From Epiperipatus broadwayi (lineage: Eukaryota > Onychophora > Udeonychophora > Euonychophora > Peripatidae): DNA of 64,000 nt. The position numbers were made by a program, and so were the translations under genes. The notes under the pieces were generated by a model. It ran no database searches. It saw nothing but the letters and a program-made list of their open reading frames with translations, and had not been told where the DNA came from. The DNA is taken from assembly GCA_028023455.1 (NCBI GenBank), contig JAQFVV010006856.1, positions 200,501 to 264,500 of the forward strand, given 5' to 3'. Positions within the stretch are counted from its first letter, which is position 1, and every line of letters starts with the position of its first letter. Below are positions 53,800 through 64,000 of this stretch, one piece after another.

Positions 53800-56700
53800 A
53801 TTATCAATCCACTGCAGGATGAAGGTCTCTGCAAGTTCAATTCATCTTCTCCAATCTCTAGCCTCTCTTTTCCAAATCACCCCTGCATATTTTTTTATTT
53901 CATCCATCCATCTCATGTGTGATCTCTTTCTGAGTCTTTTACAATCTCTTAGAAACCAGTTTAAGATGTCAATTGTCCATCTATTATCATATATTCTAGC
54001 AATATGTCCAGCCCATCTCCACTTCAGCCTTTTAATTTTTTCAATGATGTCAGTAACACATGTTTGTTCACTTACCCATGTATTACATTTTTAATATCTT
54101 CTTGTTAGTTCTAACATGCATCTCTACATTCTTCTTTGAGTGGTATGAAGCCTCTGAATTGCTCTTCTATTAAGTGTCCAAGTCTTACATCCATAAGTAA
54201 GAACTGGTAAAACACATTTATTAAAAACCTTTTTTAAACACATAGGCATATTTTCTTTTAATATCAAGTTATTTCTACCAAAAGCACTCCAACCAAGTTT
54301 AATTCTATGATTAATTTCATCCATTATGTTTCCATCTGTATTAATAATCTGACCAAGGTATTTGTAGTTGTTAACTTTTAACTCATTATAACCAATATTT
54401 ATTTTCATCTTTTGAGAAAATCCATTGAGCATGACTATCTACAAAATCCAATGACTTAAAGAATCTCCATTTACATTTATTTCTTTAGTTTCCCATTTTA
54501 ATTCAAAAAATACTTTTTGTAGCACTGCTGTAAAAAGTTTTGGAAATATGGAGTCACATTGTCCTACGCCCTTTTCAATGTTAACCTTTGTAATATCATT
54601 ATGTAACCTAATTGTTGCTGTTGAATTTTTATAAATATTCTTCAGAATATGACAATATCCTGGATCTATACCTTGATGATTCAGTGCTTTAATCAATGAA
54701 GAAATGCTTATAGAATCAAATGCCTTTTCATAATCTACAAATCCAAAGCATAATGGCAACTCATATTCTTTGATACTTTCTGTAACTTATCTCAATACTT
54801 GGATATGATCTACTGTACTAAAACCACTTTTAAATCGAGCTTGTTCTCTTGGTTGGTTGAAATCTAATGTTTTCTGTAGGGTCTGTAATTTCTAATATCT
54901 TCTTTATCACCTTTATAAATATTAATAGTGCATTCTTCCAATCAGTTGGTACATCTTTATCATTTAAACATTTGGTATATAACTTTGCCAAAATTCTCTC
55001 TATTTCTCCACCTGCTTTTTTTAAAATATCGATTATAATTCTATCATTACCTGGAGCTTTTCCTTTCTTTATAGATTTAATTACATGTCTCACTTCATTT
55101 AAAATTCTTAGCAATTCAGAAGATATAATAAATGTAGGAAGTACTTGTTCTTTATTACTATAAAATTCTTGATAGAACTCTTCTACCCATTTCATGAAGT
55201 CCTCACTTTTTTACTATTTCATCTTTTTTTCTTATTGCAGATATAATTTTCCTACCAATACCAAAATGTTGTTTTACACTATTGAGACTTTTATTCTCTT
55301 CTACAGCCTTCCTTGCTAGTTCACAATTATATTTTCTTATATAATTATCAACTCTTTTTTGTACCATTTTACAAGATTCGAGACATTCAATCCTTTTTAA
55401 TTCATCATTTTTATAAATCATATTCCTTTTTTCTTCATTAATTCTTTAGCTTCAGGAGAAATTTTATTGGTTAATTGCAACTTTCCTCTTTTTAAAAGTG
55501 TATCAGTTATTTTCTTATTAATTTCGTTCAAATCTGAATCATATTCAAAATCTACGAATACTTGAAACCGATTTACAAGTTCTAATTTAAATTCATTAGA
55601 TTGTTTCTGAAGATTAGGAATATCAACTGTAAATATTGTTTTTCTTAGTAATTTTTGTCTCTCTAGTTTCACATTAACATGTAACTTACAGTGTACTAAT
55701 TGATGATCATTTCCTGTGTTAAATTTATTAAGAACATTACAATCTTGAATTATTTATTTTTTGTTAGTCAAAATATAATCCAATTCTGCTGTACCTTCAT
55801 TTGGATGCTTCCATGTCCATTTCTTTTTAACATTTTTCTCAAAAAAAGAATTCACATTATAAAGTTTTTCTTTTTCTGCAAACTCCACAATTCTATACCC
55901 TCTCTCATTTCTATTACCAAGCCAAATTTACCTACAACAATTTCACCTTTCATTTGTTTACCAATTCTAGCATTAAAATCTCCCATAACAATTTTAAAAT
56001 TGTTTGGTATGATTAAAATTCTTTTGTACATCCATATAAAAATCTTCTACTATTTCATCACTATGAGAACTTTTTGGGGCATATACCTGAATTATCTGCA
56101 TTTGATATCTGCTATGAAGTTGAATAACTAATCTTGCCACTCTGTTCAATACACCATCAATCTCCACAATGTTGTTTTTCCACTTTTTATTTATAATGAA
56201 TTCTACTCCACTTATTCTTCCAATATTTGTGCCTTTGTAATAGAGCACATGCCCACTTTTTAAATGAATTTTCTTTTCATCTTTCCTTCTAACTTCACAA
56301 TGTCTGATAATGTCTTATTTAATATAAGACAGTTCTTCCAATTCTTGAAATTTTCTTTCACTTAAAAGTGATCTGCAGTTTTTGTACATAACTAAATGAA
56401 AAGTCATCATCAAATGACAGCCTAGTTTCACAATCAGGATATTCTTAACACCCTCCACCTTTGGCCACCAACTGTTGCCTTGGCTGGTGACTTTACAGCC
56501 TCTTGAGAATAAGGGCCATGATTTATTTTTCTCTGTCATGATTGTATAGATTTATTAGAAAAAAATTCATTCGCACACACATTCATTCTGTCTTATCAGG
56601 CAACTGAGAAGACCATTTATATTTTTTAATCTTAAACTTAGAGGTAAAAAGCCAATAAACTCACCAAGTTGGTGAGCAGCACATCCATATTTGTTTATTA

Positions 56701-56866
56701 TATAAATAATCACATAGTAATAACAGCTGCAATGACAACATATGGAGTGGACATAAGGAATTTACCCTGCTCAGTTCCTTTAAGGCATAATGAATTTACC
56801 CTGCTCAGTTCCTTTAAGGCATCCAAGATGAATCAAAAAATAAACTCCTTTCTGCAGCCATTAGTA
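53800..56866 (-). mobile_element. RTE/BovB-type LINE, nearly full length (copy C)
   Basis: Read on the minus strand it starts with GGCTGCAGAAAGGAG (56864 downward), the same boundary as copy A, and ends with the GGATTGATAATG-like sequence near 53800 without a clear GAT tail. A tandem duplication of about 32 bp (56758-56825) lies in the 5' leader. It is more diverged from copies A and B than they are from each other. Confidence 0.88.
53818..56540 (-). pseudogene. RTE-type endonuclease-reverse transcriptase, heavily broken
   Basis: Minus-strand frames in order: 56539-56315 (WPLFSRGCKVTSQGNSWWPK, the leader of the protein), 56248-55994 (APE part, KGTNIGRISGVEFIINK and YAPKSSHSDEIVEDFY), 55672-55203 (linker), 55195-54830 (KGKAPGNDRIIIDILKK), 54759-54439 (FGFVDYEKAFDSI, then GVGQCDSIFPKLF with the RQGDSI motif altered) and 54432-54124 (YKYLGQIINTDG onward). 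The FADD motif is lost where the frame changes near 54440. The product is inactive. Confidence 0.85.
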
Positions 56867-57479
56867 GCATATATGCTCATATATAAATATATGCTTACAC
56901 TAGAAATGTAGAGGTGATCAAAATGATGTTTTGAAAATACAAAAATTTCAGGCCCAAATTCTGCTCTTTATTGTTTAAAATTTATTATAAAACAATATCA
57001 CATGTTAAACATAAATTTCTGAATAAATAATCCCCAATATTGACTGTTTTTAAAAATATGCCAATGTTAGTATTTTATCTCTGAACTTTTTTTAAAACTA
57101 TAGGCCTATACTGAAGTTTCCATTTATGTTCACGAGATACTCTAATAAAATTAGGTCAATAACAATAAATTCAATATTTAGGTAAGAAATTTTTATGGAT
57201 AATATAATACAAAAACTAATTGCTTTATTGGCAGTGGTTTATAATATTCAGGACTATAATAAAGTCCACATGTTTAATTGTTTGCAGAAAGTCTTAGGAT
57301 CTAGGAATTAAATACCTAATCATAAGTTTGCTATTATTGGTTTTTATCTTAACACAAATTATTCTAGAATATTATTTCTAAAAGATGTAAACATTTTTAT
57401 TATTTATTTTATTATAATATCTTGACAAATTTTTAAGTGATCTGCTTAAATCAAATAGTAATGATTAAATTACATAATA
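56867..57479. other. AT-rich spacer
   Basis: No gene or known repeat was recognised. Confidence 0.5.
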
Positions 57480-57584
57480 ATATTAAGGGATTTGAACTCA
57501 GACTTTCACAGGACCCACAACCTTCGGTGCCATCTTATATTGCTGACCCACCCAATCACACACTTGTTGAAAAGATAAGTAATC

Positions 57585-57628
57585 ATCAATATATGTGGTT
57601 TGTGCTAAACCAGCACTCGTCAGTTGGT
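57585..57628 (-). ncRNA. Hammerhead ribozyme, degenerate
   Basis: The core reads CUGACGA (57623-57617, position 7 is free in the consensus) with a well-paired stem II GUGCUGGUUUAGCAC. The GAAA block reads AAAC, so G12 is lost. Stem I ACCAA/UUGAU has one mismatch. Confidence 0.7.
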
Positions 57629-57895
57629 CCAGATTACTATCTCCACACTTATATACAATCAGTACTCAGCTTTATATTAAGATAGACAATCTTCATACTT
57701 TAATGCACAGGCTTCAAAATACTTCAACCCACAACTCTTCAGCCTTCCATTTCACTGAAAATCTGATGATGGAATGTTCAAGGCCCATGTTCATGCCAAA
57801 TTGTCACCCCACCCATGTTGACATTTAGTCCTATCATTAAAGTATGAAGATTGGCTATCTGAATATTGTATATATGTGTGGAGATAGTAATCTGG

Positions 57896-57939
57896 ACTAA
57901 CTGATGAATGCTAGTTTATCATGAAATATGTATATTAGT
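57896..57939 (+). ncRNA. Type I hammerhead ribozyme, core retained
   Basis: CUGAUGA is at 57901-57907 and GAAA at 57923-57926. Stem II AUGCUAGUUUAUCAU has one internal C-U mismatch. Helix III AUAUGUAU precedes the AUA cleavage site (A17 at 57934). Stem I pairs ACUAA (57896-57900) with UUAGU (57935-57939). This is a two-sided replacement of the ACCAA/UUGGU found elsewhere. Confidence 0.75.
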
Positions 57940-58074
57940 GATTATTTATCTTTTCAACATGTGTGTGATCAGTGGGTCATGTGAAAGTCTGAGTTTGAAT
58001 CCTGCATGCATTACATATATAAATGCAGGTATTAAGCCTGTACAATGTAATAATAATATTAAGAAAATTGAAAT

Positions 58075-58790
58075 CAATCAAGGTATAAGATAGGAAGATT
58101 CCTTTTTTTCACAACTCTTTATAGTACCATAAATATGTTGTAAATTAAAATGGAAGTTGAAATAAATAAATAAATGGAGTTAATTATATCATTTAGATTT
58201 TGCAGATAACACAGTTGGCTATTGTTTTTGCAAACAATATTTCAAAGCATTAAAAAATATTACAAATATAAGACGATTAAGATTAAAAATTCACTACCTG
58301 CTAAAACAACTAAAGCAATGTTAAGAAGCTTTTTAGAAAAAGAAAAAGAGTATTAATACTGGATTAAAAGGAATTAACAACCATAAATAATAGATTAGAT
58401 TATTAACAGAAATAAAAATTAATTATATAATCAATGTTGGATAAAGTACTTTTAGTAGAAATAGCTTAAGGTTAAAAAAGGAGACATTGTGTTTGAAAAA
58501 GAAAGTTAAAATATAGTTCTATTACCACTTGCTTATAAATCTAAAAATAGACATTCAACAAAAGAGCAGCATAAAGATTTCAAGCTACACCAGGAAAAGT
58601 AAAAATGAACGTTGAAATATAAAAAGAATTAGAAATCATGTACATAAATTAGAAAAAAGATATCACTGATATTACAAAAAAAATTAAAAACTAAAATGAA
58701 GCTAAACTTGACATAACATTAAAAAGATGGTAATAAATAAATAACATAGATTTTAAGTGATAATGGATCTGTGATCATTAAAAATAAGAA
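58075..58790 (+). mobile_element. Old RTE/BovB-type fragment
   Basis: The sequence can be followed against copy A from the RQGDSISPKLF region (GTATAAGATAGGAAGATTCC) through the palm motif region (CATTTAGATTTTGCAGATAAC, FADD now FADN) and on to segments like AAGAGCAGCATAAAGATTTC. Many substitutions and indels make it the oldest RTE copy in the window. Confidence 0.65.
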
Positions 58791-59521
58791 TGATGCTTTG
58801 AGAGGAATAATCAAAAACTCCTCATAGAAAAGTCAACGCTGCAAAAAGCCAATAGTTTAAAATTTTTTAAATGCACAAAAGTGAATTAAAAATTGAGTAT
58901 AAAAAAATCTACATAAATACACCCACCCATATTATCTACTTTGCTAAATTGTAAAACATAAAATCAAAACTAGAAACTTTATTAACAAACTTAATTTCTT
59001 ACAATTTAAATAAATATGCATTTTTCGATCCTAGCCATTATCTCATAATTTTTTAATCAGTTCATAAAAATATTCCAAATACTTTTATCTTTTCACATCT
59101 TGCTTTATTATATGAACCATTTTCTTTTATATCTTTATATACATTTTAATATCTCTCCAATATATTGTAACAAATACATAAAAATATATGAGTTACATCA
59201 AAGTTTATATGTATTGTACCATTAGGGTATATATCACTAATTTTCATTTTATGTATACACTACAATTTTTTTTAAATCATTTATATAGAATTCCTAATTA
59301 TTAAAATGTTTAATCAATCTATCTCCAATCTCTATTTAATCTCCATCTCATTATACAGGGAAAATATATTTTTAATAGTTGTAAAAATGAATGTAGAAAT
59401 TAGTAATGATTTAATATAATTGATATCAGCCTAAAAGAACATTTACTATCTATTTATATTTTAATATAATTCTCTAGACTCTTCCTCCTCTTCTTCTTCC
59501 TTAGTTTTGCTTTCTTTATAC
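58791..59521. other. AT-rich spacer
   Basis: No gene or known repeat was recognised. Confidence 0.5.
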
Positions 59522-59789
59522 AGTATATAACATCAAACCTCCACTCTTTTAGAGTTTTAGCAAAATATATTTATTAATTTGATAACAGTTTTGACTGTTC
59601 CCAGCAGTCTTCATCAGATCTTATTTCTCATTCCTTTACTTCCTCCATTTTGAGATAGAAAAATGGAGGAAGTAAAGGAGTGAGAAATAAGATCTGACAA
59701 AGACTGCTGGGAACAGTCAAAACTGTTATCAAATTAATAAATATATTTTGCTAAAAGTGTAAAAGAGTGGAGGTTTGATGTTATATACT
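59522..59789. repeat. Near-perfect palindrome with 129-bp arms
   Basis: Arms 59522-59650 and 59661-59789 are inverted around a 10-nt loop, with only a few differences. The left arm on minus contains CTGATGAAGACTGCTGGG, a CAGTC and CAAAAC, as in the fold-back at 32.4 kb, while the right arm has CTGACAAAG. Non-coding. Confidence 0.9.
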
Positions 59790-60479
59790 ATCTATTTAAT
59801 AATTTTATATCAAAATATCGCTCAATTTTAAGAGAAATAATTTTCTCTGTAATAGAAATTAAAACAACATTTTAAATTTCAAGTGTAAAAGCTATAATTT
59901 TAATTTATTCCATAAAACATCTGTTTTATACATACACACTTCATAAAACTTAATCAACATATATTATACGTATATGTGCATGAATGCGGTTATAAATATA
60001 TGTATTTATAAATAATATTTAAATGAGTTTATTTTGACAATAATTATTTATTAAAATTTTATAACAACAACACCATGAGCAAATCAAGTATAACAGTGAT
60101 GAGATGTAGATATCACTTGACAACAACATCAACAAAAAAAACATCACCATATCATTAAAAGAAAAAAAAATTGTTTGTTCTTTTAGTATATTTTTTTTAT
60201 ATAAAGATTTCACCTATTGCAAAGAAAAGTTCCTTAATGATAAAGATTTGTGGGTCATAAAAAACAATGGAAAATGTATTTATTCAAAACTTATGTGTTA
60301 AAGAAGAAACCTAAAAATGTATAGCTAAGAAGAAAGTTTATGACTGCTTCAAATGGCAAGTTTTAAATTCAAATCATGGCTTAATAACAGCTACAAGGCA
60401 TTAATACAATATTCTAAAGAGATTTATTTATCTTCAATGAAATTCCAAATATGTGCAATTAAATTCAAACAGTATATAT

Positions 60480-60886
60480 ATATATATATATATAGTGTTT
60501 TCCTGAAGGTTTGTGATGATAGTGTTCTAGCTGTATTTTTATATTGGACTATTTCCATCATCTAATATGTGTGTTGAATGTCTTTAGAAAAGTTTAATTT
60601 TATTTCAATATTCCAAATACATTCAACTGTTAGTGATATCACAGCAAACAGGTTAGTATATGCATCAATTGTTAATAATATCACAGCAAACAACTGTTAG
60701 TAATATCACAGCAAACAGGTTAGTATATGCATAACGTTTTGAGAGGTATTTTTCTCCCCTCTTCTTCAGGTGTTGCTGGCCTGACCAGTTACAGTACTAG
60801 CATGGGATTCAAACCCTGTGTCCTTAGATTCTTGATTATTGAAAATTTTATAGTAATGCTCTAACCAACTGAGTTTCTATTAAAAC
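60480..60886 (-). repeat. tRNA-derived SINE
   Basis: The minus strand starts near 60880 with CTCAGTTGGTTAGAGCATT, matching a pol III A box and D arm. A B box GGGTTTGAATCCC follows about 50 nt later (60806-60794). The body then contains CCTGAAGAAGAGGGG (60765-60751) and a region with three tandem copies of a CAACTGTTAGTAATATCACAG-type motif (60625-60733). It ends with TTCAGGAAAACACTA and a TATATA tract. The same body forms the pair at 33481-33865. The tRNA region cannot fold as a standard tRNA, so it is not a tRNA gene. Confidence 0.75.
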
Positions 60887-61236
60887 AGAGTACAAATTAT
60901 CATCTATGTAATGATGACAAAATTATCACGGAAACCAAACAACATTAGCAATAAATTGGATATACTTCATGCTGTAAAAGAAATTATAATATCAAATACT
61001 AATTTCTCAAACATTTACCACTAGACTCAGAGGATATACATAATAGAATTGCTTTCTTTTTTAAACAAATTTTATTGCCAGAATCTTTTAATAAATTTAT
61101 ATATTTATACAAATCTTAATGCCTAAGGGTTATGTTGTACCATGATGGAATATACTCTTACTTCCTAGAAGCATACATATAACAATGAAGTTGAACAAAC
61201 CTTTCTGAAGAAACATTAAGCAGCTTCTGATAGCTC

Positions 61237-61272
<36 letters not shown>

Positions 61273-61471
61273 ATCTCTTGCTATAGGCTTATGTTATAAA
61301 ATATTGAATTATGGAAACTAATTAAGGAGGATTAAATAAGAACCACTAATAATAAATCATTTAATGATTTATTACGAAGAAATTGTCAGCAGTAATTGGA
61401 TTTTAAATTTCTTATGAATCCAGAATATATATTTATGTCCTAATTATGAATGAAAATCAAAAAAAACTATT
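60887..61471. other. AT-rich spacer
   Basis: No gene was recognised. A short AT/GT microsatellite is at 61238-61272. Confidence 0.5.
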
Positions 61472-61858
61472 TTTTTTTTTTTTGTGACAAATGCTGTAAG
61501 AGCATTCAAAATGTCTATCTGGAATTATCCCCATCCCCTAACCAGTTTTAACCTAATGGTTCTTGTCAGTGAGGATCTAGGACATCCACACACCAGATCC
61601 AAACACAAACTCAAGCCCAGCATTTATCTAATACTTAACTATTATGTAGAAAATCTGAAACTCCTGAAAAATTCTGATTTTCTACATAATAGTTAAGTAT
61701 TAGATCAATTCTGGCTTTGAGTTTGTGTTTGAATCTGATGTGTGGATGTCCTAGCTCCTCACTGACAAGAGCCATTACCTCAAAACCAATTTGGGAATGG
61801 AAATAATTCTGGATATACATTTTCAATGTGTTCCGCTGCAGCATTTGTCAAAAAAAAA
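61472..61858. repeat. Palindrome with arms of about 185 bp
   Basis: The arms (about 61472-61656 and 61675-61858) begin and end with T and A runs next to GTGACAAATGCTG or its inverse, and meet around TTAACTATTATGTAGAAAATC. Frames on both strands give a similar short peptide because the arms are inverted copies. It is not a gene. A diverged single arm lies near 35.9 kb. Arm divergence is moderate. Confidence 0.88.
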
Positions 61859-62852
61859 ATGAAAAAAATAAAAAAAGTTTGTTTAGAGGTATTAGTATGC
61901 TCGTTCTAGTTATAAATAAATGCTTTTTAGATGTGCATATAATCAAAGGAAAACCTTGATAAGTAATCAAAATTATCATTAAATAATAATTTTACATTTC
62001 ACATAATTTATTTAGATTTCCTATTAGTTATTACTTCAAATCTGAATGAGCCATGAGATCCCATAAAATTTATATAATTGATAAATGAGAGTAAACATAG
62101 AATTTCCTTTAGCATCACAATCCATTTTATACGTTAGATAAGCATCATATATTATGTTTATCCACTTATTTTTTATCAAATGTGTTTATGAATTATTATA
62201 ATTTAATATAAATTAATTACTCTTGTTATTATTAATTGAAAGTAATGAAATTTTATTTACTTTAAGTAGACAAGGTATATGAATAAGCAATTATTAGCAA
62301 GTGTAAAAAGTACTACCTTTATGCATTTATTTAGTTCAAATAAATATCATGAAATCTTAAATACATACTAGAGGTAGCATCTCAACTATTTCATATCTGT
62401 TTCAAACTTGTAGTTGATATGGATCAAATGACTTAAGATTATCTATCCTTTATTAGTATGTAATCACTATTTATTGTTAATAAAAATTTTTTTGTTGAAA
62501 TGAAGAGTAGCAGAAATTTTATCAAAATCATTTATCTGATATAAATTTAGATTCAATTTTGCACTTAATAGTCTCTCAGAACTACACAACCCATATGCAT
62601 ATTACCCAAGGGCATCACAGAATACCACTTTTTTTAAAGCCTGCTAAGGTCATGAAGAAAAAAAGAGACTTCTCTAAATTGTTGATTGCAAATAAAGATT
62701 AAAATTGCCAAAAACAGTAAGGCAACACTATTTATTCACACATATACAACACAAAACAAATATTGATGTGACTTTAGTCAATTAAACTATAAATTAACTT
62801 AAATAACTGAAACACAGGCTTATTATATACCTGTGTCTATATATGTAATATA
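61859..62852. other. AT-rich spacer
   Basis: No gene or known repeat was recognised. Confidence 0.5.
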
Positions 62853-63041
62853 TAGGGTATATGAGCACATACTTTCACACAAACCCCCACCCTCCACTCT
62901 ATCTCATAACACTGATAATAACACTGATACACTTGAACACATGACTGTTTATCTTTTCAACATATATGTGTTCAAGTGCATCATTGTTATGAGATAGAGT
63001 GGAGAGTAGTGGCTTGGGTGAAAGTCTGTACTCATATACCT
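62853..63041. repeat. Inverted pair related to the hammerhead repeat but lacking the ribozyme
   Basis: Both arms contain the segments seen downstream of the hammerhead in other copies: TTTATCTTTTCAACAT at the centre, a GTGTTCAAGTGCATC part, ATGAGATAGAGTGGAGAG and GTGAAAGTCTG at the ends. The hammerhead is missing from the centre. It is probably a deletion derivative or sister family. Confidence 0.6.
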
Positions 63042-64000
63042 AAATTAACTTAGACAAACCTTTCCAAGTATTATTAGTATTATTTTAACTTTAATTGTGC
63101 ACATATATAATCTACAGTATATAACAATTCAGTATTTTAAAATAATTACTATTTGATACTATTAATGTTAATTTTCAGAACTGATTCCAATCTCTGCATA
63201 AACACCTGATCTTTACTATCCTCATAGATGCTGTACATAGGATAACTGATACAAGCTTATTAATTAAGGCTGATCCTACTACCTGAACTGTTGTGATCAA
63301 TTACAGGTTATGTTATTAGTATGCAATAGGTAATAAAATAATTGTAAAATACAGGGATTCACATCTGTACTACAATGGAACCTACACAAGAGTAAATAAA
63401 TACATGTGATAATTGCATGCTTATGGTAGGAATTCATCATCTACTACATGTATAGCATACAGTGACTGGAAATCACATACATATCACTACATGACATGAA
63501 TGAAAAAAAGGATGGTAAAGGTAGGAAATATTCATCTGCCACACATCACTGTTTAAATAAGATAATTGTTGTAAGGGTCATCAATCATAAATGATGTTAC
63601 ATATCATCAAATACTAATGTGTTACATAAGAATGAAAATCAGATGTGACTCACAACCCAAATTGACAGATAGCAGCCATACATTCTTATCAATAATAATA
63701 ATTCAAATACAAGATTTGTTAGCTAAAACTGGACATCTACTTAACAGAATCCCCATCTAGCTTGTCTATGTGGCATGATTGAACTCCATTCACAATTTAA
63801 TAAATTTACTGAGTTAACATATTATTCCATAAAATGGAAATATACTTTTTAATAGCATGGCAAAAGATTGCAATTACAAGCTAATTGCATTTTTATAAAC
63901 TAATTTATTACCATTAGCGCTGACTAAATTGTGCATAATATTTAAATAAAACCAACTACAATTTCTTGTAATACCTGCTGAAAAACAGGTTAATTACATA
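63042..64000. other. AT-rich spacer
   Basis: No gene or known repeat was recognised. Confidence 0.5.

Larger units (their letters stand above)
57480..58010. repeat. Head-to-head pair of hammerhead-bearing repeats with part of the unit body
   Basis: The left arm (57480-57700, unit on minus) and right arm (57830-58010, unit on plus) are inverted. They share the tRNA-like end, hammerhead, TATATA region and the segment around TTAAAGTATGAAGATTGGCTATC. Between them lies non-inverted body sequence related to that at 2990-3120 (CTGAAAATCTGATGATGGAATG...). The B-box equivalents are GGATTTGAACT (57488-57498, minus) and GTTTGAATCC (57993-58002). The right arm has lost the segment between two TGGGTCA-type repeats. 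Confidence 0.8.

Noticed and set aside
60794-60886. A tRNA gene on the minus strand
   Set aside because: A and B boxes are present, but the spacing and the anticodon region do not fold into a cloverleaf and the sequence continues as a SINE body.
61484-61844. Two similar small proteins on opposite strands
   Set aside because: They arise from the two arms of one palindrome and have no independent coding support.

Overview
The window is eukaryotic and very AT-rich. It contains no recognisable intact host protein gene. Almost everything identifiable is a transposable element, a fold-back repeat or a microsatellite. The mix (RTE/BovB-type, Jockey/CR1-group and CR1-like LINEs, a Penelope-like element with a GIY-YIG endonuclease, a BED-finger hAT transposase relic, tRNA-type SINEs, long AT and TTA microsatellites) points to an invertebrate metazoan, most likely an arthropod, with a mollusc or other lophotrochozoan possible. 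The species cannot be named from this sequence.

Layout. 1-2.7 kb: AT-rich spacer with a short RTE 3' fragment. 2.7-7.2 kb: an array of a roughly 450-nt repeat that carries hammerhead ribozymes, split by a nearly full-length RTE element. 7.6-9.7 kb: a decayed hAT transposase interrupted by a 200-bp palindrome. 10.7-12.4 kb: a Penelope-like RT with GIY-YIG domain (minus strand). 12.7-14.1 kb: a second, 5'-truncated RTE copy, followed by a second Penelope 3' fragment (14.7-15.1 kb). 15-21.7 kb: mostly spacer, with a locally CpG-richer stretch near 20 kb. 21.7-22.1 kb: a head-to-head pair of hammerhead repeats. 22.7-31.1 kb: a nest of LINEs embedded in TTA microsatellites, including one with an intact 916-codon ORF2. 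32.4 and 33.5-33.9 kb: fold-back repeats. 38.8-43.4 kb: a decayed CR1-like LINE whose ORF1 has a PHD-type finger and an SGNH esterase. 43.4-53.8 kb: spacer with an AT microsatellite and a 150-bp RTE tail. 53.8-56.9 kb: a third, nearly full-length RTE copy on the minus strand. 57.5-58.0 kb: another hammerhead inverted pair, followed by an old RTE fragment. 59.5-63.0 kb: four further palindromic or SINE repeats.

The most notable system is the hammerhead repeat. Seven sites were found. Four keep the conserved core (CUGANGA, GAAA), a stem II of 4-6 pairs, a short palindromic helix III, a permitted AUA cleavage site and a 5-bp stem I. Two copies show paired changes in stem I, as expected if the RNA fold was selected. 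Two sites lie in direct orientation about 450 nt apart (after removing the RTE insertion), which is the layout of a retrozyme. Each unit also carries a tRNA-like B box, recalling the schistosome Smalpha family. The elements encode no protein, so mobilisation would need a reverse transcriptase in trans; Penelope-like and LINE enzymes are both relics in this window. A second theme is palindromy: about ten head-to-head repeats from at least six unrelated families occur in 64 kb.
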